A stretch of 31,994 nt of DNA from Pelotomaculum sp. UBA3103. Lineage in GTDB: Bacteria; Bacillota; Desulfotomaculia; Desulfotomaculales; Pelotomaculaceae. Positions 1 to 6,487 of this stretch are shown in pieces; within the stretch, counting starts at the first letter, position 1, and each line of letters opens with the position of its first letter. The translations under genes were made by a program, and so were the position numbers. The notes beneath the pieces are model-generated. The model searched no databases. It was not told where the DNA came from and saw nothing but the letters and a program-made list of their open reading frames with translations. The DNA lies in NCBI GenBank assembly GCA_002365855.1, contig DFAP01000071.1:70253-102246 (forward strand), given 5' to 3'.

Positions 1-53
1 AACCGTCCCCCTGTGTCTTTTCCCCTGTGTCTTTTAGTCCCCCTGTGTCTTTT
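1..53. repeat. Three tandem copies of a CCCCCTGTGTCTTTT repeat
   Basis: The motif CCCCCTGTGTCTTTT occurs at 7-21, again lacking one C at 22-35, and again at 39-53. The first copy is preceded by AACCGT. The reverse complement (AAAAGACACAGGGGGACGGTT) resembles a dispersed repeat found in intergenic regions of Clostridia and Deltaproteobacteria, often with REP-associated tyrosine transposases. That family link is recalled, not tested. The element is cut by the window edge, so more copies may lie to the left. Confidence 0.7.
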
Positions 54-116
54 ATGTTATTTTTCCGCATTGAAACGGTAAAATTAAAGTTGTAGTAATC
101 AACATTCCAGCCATAG

Positions 117-122
117 TATAAT
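117..122 (+). promoter_or_regulatory. Possible -10 box for the MaoC-type gene
   Basis: A perfect TATAAT lies 35 bases upstream of the start codon at 158. No convincing -35 hexamer is present at 16-18 bases, so this is only a weak promoter suggestion. Confidence 0.3.
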
Positions 123-157
123 ATTTACAATAATATTAATTAGAGGGGGCTATTTAA

Positions 158-574
158 ATGAAGGGCAGGATAATTAGTGAATTAAAGATTGGCGACAAAG
201 AATTTGTTCAAAAAACCATAAGTGAGGGAGATATTTATCTTTATGCGGGAATAACAGGTGATTTAAATCCAGCTCATATAAATGAAGAATATGCAAAAAA
301 CACAATCTTCAAAGGAAGGATTGCCCATGGAATGCTGACCGCAGGCTTGGTATCAGCAGTTATAGGTATGAAGCTGCCTGGACCTGGTACAATTTATTTA
401 GCTCAAGAACTGAAGTTTACAGCACCTGTCAGGATTGGTGATACAATTAAGGCTGAAGGCGAAATAATTGAAATTAACACTGAAAAAAATAGAGTCAAAA
501 TTAGAACTACCTGTATAAATCAAAATGGAGATTTTGTGCTTCAGGGAGTAGCCACTGTTATGCCACCAAAATAG
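158..574 (+). CDS. MaoC-like (R)-specific enoyl-CoA hydratase
   Basis: A 138-residue single-domain hot-dog-fold protein of the MaoC/PhaJ type, which hydrates trans-2-enoyl-CoA to (R)-3-hydroxyacyl-CoA in the cytoplasm. The hydratase-2 motif GDLNPAH is at residues 34-40, giving the expected catalytic pair Asp35 and His40. GRIAHGMLTAGLVS follows, and a VRIGDTIKAEGEI segment is typical of the C-terminal half. The length is normal for the short monodomain family. The ATG is preceded by AGAGGGGG about 8 bases upstream. The next gene starts 20 bases downstream on the same strand, so the two may be co-transcribed. Whether it serves fatty-acid turnover, polyhydroxyalkanoate supply or another acyl-CoA route cannot be told from context. 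Confidence 0.88.
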   Translation: MKGRIISELKIGDKEFVQKTISEGDIYLYAGITGDLNPAHINEEYAKNTIFKGRIAHGMLTAGLVSAVIGMKLPGPGTIYLAQELKFTAPVRIGDTIKAEGEIIEINTEKNRVKIRTTCINQNGDFVLQGVATVMPPK

Positions 575-594
575 AAAATTTTGAGGAGGTATTA

Positions 595-1410
595 GTGACT
601 GTGTCAGGCGATACACTTTGCTTTTGCGGCAGTATGAGAAGGCATAAAAAATGTCATTATGATATCTCCGGGGAAAGCCTTGCTGCAAAGATGCTTTCTT
701 TATATACAAGTGTTAACAAATTAATTACCAGTCATTACTCTGAACATAATATTAAGCCGATATGCACAAAAGGCTGCAGCGAGTGCTGCAGCACCGTTTT
801 TAGCGTCTCAATAGTTGAATTCTTTTTAATTTGCCGTGAATTGATGAAATGGGACTCTAAAAGAATTGCATTAATAAAGCAGAGAGTTTTGCAGGGCATA
901 TCTTATTTGAATTGCGAACGACCCGAGTTGTTAAATTATTTTAGATCTGACCACTCAGAATTGAATTTCATAGATATGTCATTAAAAATTTATGAATTAT
1001 CAAAGGGTATCAATATGGATTGCCCTTTTTTAACCGGGCTGACAACAAGGGGAAAAGTTTGTTCAGTTTATAAAATTAGACCTTTAATCTGCAGGATCGC
1101 AGGCACATCCTATTATACAGACATTGAAAACATGTATATATGTTCCCAAATAGGCACTAACAAGACAATCATGAATTGTGGGCCAAGCACGGTAGATATT
1201 TGGGACAGCTTTATTAAAGATATTCTGACCATTCAATACAATGAAAAATGCTACAGGGGAACTGTCTACCCGCTTATTTACTGGCTATATCTGGCACTTG
1301 ACGGATTAGACAACCTTAAAGTCTATCTTGGCGGAGAACGGCATGATAAATACTTCCAGATGTCCTATATTGAAGCGAAAAAGAAAATTTTATTAAAAAA
1401 TCTCTTATAA
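595..1410 (+). CDS. YkgJ-type cysteine-cluster protein with an N-terminal SEC-C-like motif
   Basis: A 271-residue protein with two cysteine-rich parts. Residues 9-21 read CFCGSMRRHKKCH, a SEC-C-type zinc motif (Cys9, Cys11, Cys20, His21), as found at the end of SecA and in many small adaptor proteins. Residues 57-65 carry CxxxCxxCC, followed by VCSVYKIRPLICRIAG. This is the signature of the YkgJ/UPF0153 family, thought to chelate zinc or an iron-sulphur cluster. Function is unknown. The GTG start follows a strong AGGAGG at about 5 bases spacing; a second GTG two codons later is an alternative. It sits just downstream of the MaoC-type gene and converges on ligD. Confidence 0.75.
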   Translation: MTVSGDTLCFCGSMRRHKKCHYDISGESLAAKMLSLYTSVNKLITSHYSEHNIKPICTKGCSECCSTVFSVSIVEFFLICRELMKWDSKRIALIKQRVLQGISYLNCERPELLNYFRSDHSELNFIDMSLKIYELSKGINMDCPFLTGLTTRGKVCSVYKIRPLICRIAGTSYYTDIENMYICSQIGTNKTIMNCGPSTVDIWDSFIKDILTIQYNEKCYRGTVYPLIYWLYLALDGLDNLKVYLGGERHDKYFQMSYIEAKKKILLKNLL

Positions 1411-1514
1411 CACGGACACAAAGGACGGCTGAATCTTCTTCGGATATCCCGGCCGGAAACTTTTGATATTTTGAAATCTGCTTGTATCCCAGGTTACACT
1501 AAACCAAAATTTTA

Positions 1515-2471
1515 TTAATTCTCAACAAACTGGCATTCCTCAGGCGGTTTATCCCAGCGGATACCCCGGTAAACTGGGTGCCGTAGGTAGCCCTCGCCAG
1601 TAGTTGTAAGATATTCTACAGAGCAAACAAGCGAGGGTCGTACAAATATTGTTCGCCTCTTCTCCTCCCTGGGAACTAAGAGTGGTTCTTGCACAACTTC
1701 CAGTTTACGAAGGCCATCCAGCAGAGCTTCGTATTCCTGTTCGCTGAAACCCGTCCCCACCTTACCCTGGTAAACCAGCCTGCCATCCTTATAGCCCCCA
1801 AGAACTAACGATCCAAGTCTCCTCCCGGATACCCCCGGCTGGTAGCCGCAGATAACCAGGTCCGCCTCCCTGGTATGCCTGAACTTTAACCAGCTGGATG
1901 AACGGCGTCCAGGCAGGTAGATACTGTCTATTTTTTTTGCAACAACACCCTCGAGTCCCTGCTCAACACAAGCGGCAAAAAATTTCAGGCCTTCATTTAA
2001 TATGTATTGGGAGGTTACTATTGCCTCGCCGTTAACAACAGATTCTTCCAGCCTTTCCTTTCGTGTTTTTAGTGTAAGTTCCATGATATTTTTACCAGCG
2101 CAATACAGTATGTCAAATGGTATAAAAATAGCCGGGTCCTCTGCACGTGCCCGACCAATCCTTATTGGATCTTTTAATCTTCCGCGCGATTGAATTCTGG
2201 AAAATGATGGCTTGCCATTTTTAAGGACCACGATTTCCCCGTCCAGTATCGCCGGCTGCTGCTTTACTTCCTTATGAAGACCAGCCAGTTCTGGAAACTG
2301 CCCGGAGAGATCGAAACCATTGCGAGAACGTAAAATCGTAGTATTATCCTCCAGGTAGATAAGACAGCGATATCCATCCCACTTTATTTCAAAAAGGTAG
2401 TCACTGCTGTCAAAAGGTTCTGAGCTGACAGCAAGCATAGGTCTCAGGTGGGGTAGATTCACCAGAGTCAC
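1515..2471 (-). CDS. ligD: ATP-dependent DNA ligase, LigD ligase domain only
   Basis: A 318-residue ATP-dependent ligase for bacterial non-homologous end joining. The nucleotidyl-transfer motif I is FEIKWDGYR, with the adenylated lysine at Lys30. Later motifs include LDGEIVV, PFDILY, EGVVAKK and SWLKFR, followed by an OB-fold region containing LGSLVLGGY and the ending WDKPPEECQF. Length covers only the adenylation and OB domains. The polymerase and phosphoesterase domains fused in Mycobacterium LigD, and the polymerase of Bacillus YkoU, are absent. The start is GTG behind GGAGGTG. It lies 19 bases downstream of ku, so the two form a likely operon. Confidence 0.92.
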   Translation of the reverse strand: MTLVNLPHLRPMLAVSSEPFDSSDYLFEIKWDGYRCLIYLEDNTTILRSRNGFDLSGQFPELAGLHKEVKQQPAILDGEIVVLKNGKPSFSRIQSRGRLKDPIRIGRARAEDPAIFIPFDILYCAGKNIMELTLKTRKERLEESVVNGEAIVTSQYILNEGLKFFAACVEQGLEGVVAKKIDSIYLPGRRSSSWLKFRHTREADLVICGYQPGVSGRRLGSLVLGGYKDGRLVYQGKVGTGFSEQEYEALLDGLRKLEVVQEPLLVPREEKRRTIFVRPSLVCSVEYLTTTGEGYLRHPVYRGIRWDKPPEECQFVEN

Positions 2472-2490
2472 TTTATAACACCTCCAGTGG

Positions 2491-3357
2491 CTAAGAAGTT
2501 TTTCTCCTGGCAGCAGATTTCACTGTCCTGGGTTTAACTTCTTTAACTTCTTTTGCCTGAGTATCCTTGACCTGCTTGTCGCGCGACTCCCTGGCCAAAT
2601 CGATACTTGCCTTTAGAGCCTCCATCAGGTCGACTACTTTACCGGTTTCAGGCTTAGCCGGTATCTCGATGTTTTCCCCGGCAATTTTTGCCTGAATAAC
2701 GTCCATTAACCCCTGCCTATAAGTATCATTATATTTTTGCGGCTGGTATTCCGATGACAGACTGTTAATCAGGTTTACAGCCATTTTAAGCTCATTATCA
2801 TGCAGGGTGACCTGATAGTTCAATTCTGTCAGAGCATCTGATTGTCTGACTTCATCCGGGTAGTGCATAGTGCTCATTACTATAACTTTGCCGCTAACGC
2901 GCAAGGCAGCGAGATTTTGACGGCTGCGAATCACCACTCTGGCCACCGCAACCTTACCTGTCTCATCCATGGCCCTCTTAAGCAGTTCGTAGACCTTTGC
3001 TCCCCCATCGCCTGGCGCCAGGTAATAAGCCTTATTATAATAAATCGGATCGATTCCCGACAAATCAACAAAATCTATTATTTCAATATTTTTACTGATA
3101 CCTGAAAAACCTTCCAGGTTAAAGTCCTCCTCTTTGAGAACAACATATTTACCTTTTTCATACTCATAGCCACGCACTATTTCTTCCATTGAAATATCGT
3201 TCTTACAGAACGGACAAAAACGCTTGTACTGCACAGGTGTCTTGCATTTTTTATGCAGATAATTGAATTTAATGTCTTTTTGTTCGGTAGCAGCAAATAG
3301 TTTCACCGGAACATAAACCAGGCCGAAACTAATTGCCCCTTTCCACATAGGGCGCAT
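2491..3357 (-). CDS. ku: Ku, DNA end-binding protein for non-homologous end joining
   Basis: A 288-residue bacterial Ku, the homodimeric ring that threads onto double-strand break ends and recruits LigD. The N-terminus MRPMWKGAISFGLVYVPVKL is the family's typical opening. It continues with a CxxP...CPFC-type cysteine pair region near residues 38-52, then RGYEYEKGKYV and the core Ku barrel with YYLAPGD. The C-terminal 35 residues are rich in lysine and arginine, as in Ku proteins that also bind DNA with the tail. The ATG follows GAGGTGAGG. In spore formers this pair repairs breaks when only one chromosome copy is present; that role is from family knowledge. Confidence 0.95.
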   Translation of the reverse strand: MRPMWKGAISFGLVYVPVKLFAATEQKDIKFNYLHKKCKTPVQYKRFCPFCKNDISMEEIVRGYEYEKGKYVVLKEEDFNLEGFSGISKNIEIIDFVDLSGIDPIYYNKAYYLAPGDGGAKVYELLKRAMDETGKVAVARVVIRSRQNLAALRVSGKVIVMSTMHYPDEVRQSDALTELNYQVTLHDNELKMAVNLINSLSSEYQPQKYNDTYRQGLMDVIQAKIAGENIEIPAKPETGKVVDLMEALKASIDLARESRDKQVKDTQAKEVKEVKPRTVKSAARRKTS

Positions 3358-3467
3358 TAGAGCCTCACCTCAAAATTACTTTTTTTTATTATTACCGATG
3401 AATTTATTCTCATGCAGCGTGAGTACAGGCTGCCAGTGAATTAATTTTTTGCAAGAGTTCGATCATT

Positions 3468-3493
3468 AAAAAACCCGGGACTTAGCCCGGGTT
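3468..3493 (-). terminator. Intrinsic terminator after ytfJ
   Basis: On the minus strand AACCCGGG, loop CTAAGT, CCCGGGTT, then TTTT. The 8-bp stem is perfect (3472-3479 with 3486-3493). It starts 5 bases after the ytfJ stop and separates that unit from ku-ligD. Confidence 0.9.
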
Positions 3494-3497
3494 CTGC

Positions 3498-3959
3498 TCA
3501 AGATGGTGTTTGGAATGTTTCCGCTGGCGCAGGTTGTGATTTTATCTCGATCTTTGTTTCCTGCTGTTCTTCCTTGCGCGGGAACATAGACTGTATTTGC
3601 GCAAGTACCTGTGGCGCAAGATCAATCAGACGATCAAAAACAATATTGCCATCAACAGGTAGAAGTCTGACCTGTCCGTTACCCACCACTAAAAACCCGA
3701 TGGGTTTTACTGAAACTCCAGCGCCGCTGCCCCCGGCAAATGCCGGCATTTGTGTATTTCCTTCAACTTTGCGCTCAGAGCTGATTTCAAATTCCCCGCC
3801 ACCGGCTGCAAAGCCGCAGGCGACACGGGAAATTGGTATTATAACACTCCCATCCGGGGTTTCAACCGGATCTCCGACCACTGTATTTACATCAACCATC
3901 TCTTTAATGCTTTCCATTGCTGTTTTCATTAGACCTTCGATAGGATGCTGCTCAGGCAA
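3498..3959 (-). CDS. ytfJ: GerW/YtfJ family sporulation protein
   Basis: A 153-residue soluble protein of the YtfJ (GerW) family, known in Bacillus subtilis as a forespore protein needed for normal spore germination. Visible family features are the N-terminal helix HPIEGLMKTAMESIKEMVD, the segment VVGDPVETPDGSVIIPISRV and the glycine-rich GFAAGGGEFE and GGSGAGVSVKPIGFLVV. The C-terminus is a short glutamate/glutamine-rich tail. The start is a TTG after AGGTGG. It is 21 bases downstream of the DUF2953 gene, the same ytfI-ytfJ pair as in Bacillus. Confidence 0.9.
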   Translation of the reverse strand: MPEQHPIEGLMKTAMESIKEMVDVNTVVGDPVETPDGSVIIPISRVACGFAAGGGEFEISSERKVEGNTQMPAFAGGSGAGVSVKPIGFLVVGNGQVRLLPVDGNIVFDRLIDLAPQVLAQIQSMFPRKEEQQETKIEIKSQPAPAETFQTPS

Positions 3960-3980
3960 ATCAATTCACCCACCTTGCTA

Positions 3981-4667
3981 TTATTTAAACCTTAAAAACA
4001 GGGCTTTCATACCTGTGAAAATAATATAGCCAATTCTAACTTCAAATATGCAGTCAAAAAAGGTGTTGAGGCAGGCCTTTTCATAATTTGCCGATACTGC
4101 TACTACAGGCTTGGTTTCGCCTGTTAAAAAAAGGCGGTAAACTAAGCTTAAAATGATACCCTTAATAGCCCAGGCCGTACCGGTTAAAAAACCCGTCTGG
4201 GCTGGATCACTCAGGCCTATCTCGGTTTTCCATTGAAAGTGCTGAAGATGGACTCTATTAAATAGATAAAATACTGCTGTTTTATATTTCTGGTACTGCT
4301 GGATCATATCTTTCGCCAAGTTGATCATCCTTGCCGGGCCTGGGACACGAACTCTCTTTTTGTCTTCCGCGATTGGGCGTCCGCCTTTACCCTCAATTTC
4401 AGTTTTTATCTTAAAAACAGGTCTTAATAATGAATGCAAAAAACGTCCGGGTCCGGTCGAGGTCTTCCGCCCTGAATCTTTTTTTCCCATCTCAACTAGA
4501 GGCACTTCAAACTTATAGTGAAGTTTGCCCTGCCAGAGAGATAAATCCATAGAGAACTCATCATCTTTCCCCTGTCTCAGGTATTTTAGCCTCATCCTAA
4601 CTTTGGTCACAGAAAGGACAAGCAGAAACAATATGATCAGCATAACTGCCACGTATAATCTGTCCAA
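3981..4667 (-). CDS. ytfI: DUF2953 membrane-anchored protein (YtfI-like)
   Basis: A 228-residue protein with one N-terminal membrane segment (residues 4-22, YVAVMLIILFLLVLSV). A beta-rich region with KVRMRLKYLRQGKDDEF follows, then a basic linker around residues 70-110, then the conserved part HFQWKTEIGLSDPAQTGFLTG, which is typical of DUF2953. The biochemical role is unknown. It is regularly found upstream of ytfJ in spore formers. The start is TTG behind AGGAGGAGGG. About 20-45 bases upstream there is GTATA (4712-4716) and GGAAAAAT (4689-4696) with 15 bases between, which resembles a sigma-F site. The implied leader is very short, so I do not list it separately. Confidence 0.8.
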   Translation of the reverse strand: MDRLYVAVMLIILFLLVLSVTKVRMRLKYLRQGKDDEFSMDLSLWQGKLHYKFEVPLVEMGKKDSGRKTSTGPGRFLHSLLRPVFKIKTEIEGKGGRPIAEDKKRVRVPGPARMINLAKDMIQQYQKYKTAVFYLFNRVHLQHFQWKTEIGLSDPAQTGFLTGTAWAIKGIILSLVYRLFLTGETKPVVAVSANYEKACLNTFFDCIFEVRIGYIIFTGMKALFLRFK

Positions 4668-4794
4668 TTGTTTCCCTCCTCCTGTATTATTTTTCCTCTT
4701 ATATACCTTCCTATACCAGATAAGTCTAAAGATCCGACTTCACATAAACTTATGCAAAAGTATTTACACCCATAAGTTGCTGCCAATATAAATT

Positions 4795-4824
4795 AAAAGC
4801 CGTCATCAGTTTGTGACGGCTTTT
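4795..4824 (-). terminator. Intrinsic terminator after trpS
   Basis: AAAAGCCGTCA and TGACGGCTTTT form an 11-bp stem around an 8-base loop. The T-run is on both sides, so it could act in both directions. It starts 8 bases past the trpS stop. Confidence 0.9.
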
Positions 4825-4831
4825 AATTTAT

Positions 4832-5803
4832 TTAATTCCAGTAATCAAGGCCGACCCTGCGGCGTGCCTTCTCAAGGTAAACTGCCGCCGCCTCTCTAGC
4901 TTTCCTGGCGCCGTGACGCATGGTATCCACTACAAACTGTCGATCTTGTCGCAGTTTTTCCCTCTCATTCCGATATGGGGAGAAAAATTCCCATATCACT
5001 CCATAGAGCTCCTTTTTTATATCCCCATATCTTAACCCCGGCGTCAAAAATCTTTCTTTTAGGGATGCTTTTTCTTTTTCATCCAGAAAAAGGCAGTACA
5101 GGTCGAACAGAATATTCCCCTCCAGCGGCTTGGGCTCTCCAACTGGAGTTGAGTCCGTTTTTATTCGCATAACCTTATCTTTAAGACTCTTCTCATCAGT
5201 AAATATTTCTATTGTATTGCCATATGACTTTGACATTTTTTGGCCGTCAGTACCGGGTACAACTGCCAGGTTTTCCTCTATGTCAGGCTCGGGCACCACA
5301 AAAGTTTCACCGTAAACGGCATTGAACCGGATCGCTATGTCTCTGGCTATTTCGAGGTGCTGCTTTTGGTCCTTCCCCACAGGCACCTTTTCGCCACCGT
5401 ACAGCAAAATATCGGCCGCCATCAGCACCGGGTAGGAGAAAAGGCCGTGGCTGGCTGGTATCCCCTTGGTAATCTTGTCTTTAAAGGAATGGCTGCGCTC
5501 CAGCAAACCCATTCCCGTCACGTTGGACAGCAGCCAGGTCAGTTCCGTTACCTCAGGCACATCAGACTGCACCCAGAAAACAGCTTTTACCGGATCAAGG
5601 CCCAGTGCCAGAAAATCACATGCCGCCTCAAAGGTCTGGTGTCTAAGATATTCGCCGTCAAAGATTGAGGTAAGGGCATGATAATTAACCAGGAAACAAA
5701 ACAACTCATTGTTTTCCTGATATTCTACCATTCTTTTCATCATCCCGAAATAGTTACCCAAATGTAGGGACCCCGAGGGTTGGATACCTGAAAGAATGCG
5801 CAA
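4832..5803 (-). CDS. trpS: Tryptophanyl-tRNA synthetase
   Basis: A 323-residue class I aminoacyl-tRNA synthetase that charges tRNA-Trp. The ATP-binding HIGH-type motif is in SGSLHLGNYFG (residues 10-20), and the KMSKS loop is at residues 189-193 followed by YGN. The tryptophan-site region SDVPEVTELTWLLSNVTGMGLLER is present. Length matches bacterial TrpS. The start is TTG, 8 bases after AGGAGG. Only 48 bases separate it from the upstream protease gene, which leaves no room for a T-box leader. Confidence 0.97.
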   Translation of the reverse strand: MRILSGIQPSGSLHLGNYFGMMKRMVEYQENNELFCFLVNYHALTSIFDGEYLRHQTFEAACDFLALGLDPVKAVFWVQSDVPEVTELTWLLSNVTGMGLLERSHSFKDKITKGIPASHGLFSYPVLMAADILLYGGEKVPVGKDQKQHLEIARDIAIRFNAVYGETFVVPEPDIEENLAVVPGTDGQKMSKSYGNTIEIFTDEKSLKDKVMRIKTDSTPVGEPKPLEGNILFDLYCLFLDEKEKASLKERFLTPGLRYGDIKKELYGVIWEFFSPYRNEREKLRQDRQFVVDTMRHGARKAREAAAVYLEKARRRVGLDYWN

Positions 5804-5851
5804 TTTAAAGCCTCCTATATCATAATTAATAATATTTATTATTATTTAACA

Positions 5852-6487
5852 TTAAAATATAAACAAGCGGGAAACGCTTGCTGCAAACAAAAGCAGTAAC
5901 ATTACTATAGGCCTTACTAAAACGTTAAAGATAATGCTGATAGCTCCGGAGAATACAAGAATTAACAACAAAATCATCCCATACTGCTCAAGCTTGTAAA
6001 GCCAATCCTGCCGGCCGGGCAGGATCCCTGCCAGTATTTTGGACCCGTCCAAAGGTGGTATGGGAATCAGGTTAAACACGGCCAGAACTACATTTATATG
6101 GATCATATACCTCATAATATCATTAAAATATGGCAGCCGCAAACCGGCAAAAGCTCCGAGGATCAGGGCGGATACAGCGGCAAGAATCATATTGGTCGCC
6201 GGGCCTGCCAGGGATACCAGAAGCATGCTTTTCTTCATGTCTCCCTTGAAGGCATAGGGATTAACCGGAACCGGCTTAGCCCAGCCAAAACCAGCTAAGA
6301 AAAGAAATACCAGGCCAACGGGATCAATATGCGGTAACGGATTTAGCGTAAGTCTTCCCAGATCATGAGCGGTCCGGTCACCCAACCGGTATGCGACCCA
6401 ACCATGGGCAAATTCGTGAAATGTCAGCCCCAGTACTATTGCTGGAATCAACAATGCAACATCGTACAGGTCGGGTATATTAAACAC
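5852..6487 (-). CDS. Site-2 protease family (M50) membrane metalloprotease
   Basis: A 211-residue polytopic membrane protein of the short M50B/rhomboid-unrelated site-2 protease family. The zinc motif HEFAH (His24, Glu25, His28) lies in the first membrane segment. The second motif NLIPIPPLDGSKIL contributes the aspartate ligand Asp147. About five hydrophobic segments are visible. No PDZ domain is present, unlike RseP or SpoIVFB-type large members. The substrate is unknown. The GTG start overlaps the last codons of the upstream nucleotidyltransferase by 8 bases, so translation is probably coupled. Confidence 0.9.
   Translation of the reverse strand: MFNIPDLYDVALLIPAIVLGLTFHEFAHGWVAYRLGDRTAHDLGRLTLNPLPHIDPVGLVFLFLAGFGWAKPVPVNPYAFKGDMKKSMLLVSLAGPATNMILAAVSALILGAFAGLRLPYFNDIMRYMIHINVVLAVFNLIPIPPLDGSKILAGILPGRQDWLYKLEQYGMILLLILVFSGAISIIFNVLVRPIVMLLLLFAASVSRLFIF

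Noticed and set aside
3574..4029. 151-codon plus-strand frame opposite ytfJ
   Set aside because: Antisense shadow of a well-recognised gene, without ribosome binding site or family likeness. The same holds for the frames at 5240-5668, 7123-7425, 11813-12217, 15468-16088, 26742-27104 and 28888-29262.
4689..4716. Sigma-F-like promoter for ytfI-ytfJ
   Set aside because: Sequence match is fair, but transcription would start inside or at the ribosome binding site, so I keep it as a note in the gene entry only.
5804..5851. T-box leader for trpS
   Set aside because: The gap is only 48 bases, with no antiterminator-like element.
5864..5880. Hairpin AAGCG-GGAAA-CGCTT near the end of the site-2 protease gene
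   Set aside because: It lies within codons and has no T-run after it on the minus strand.
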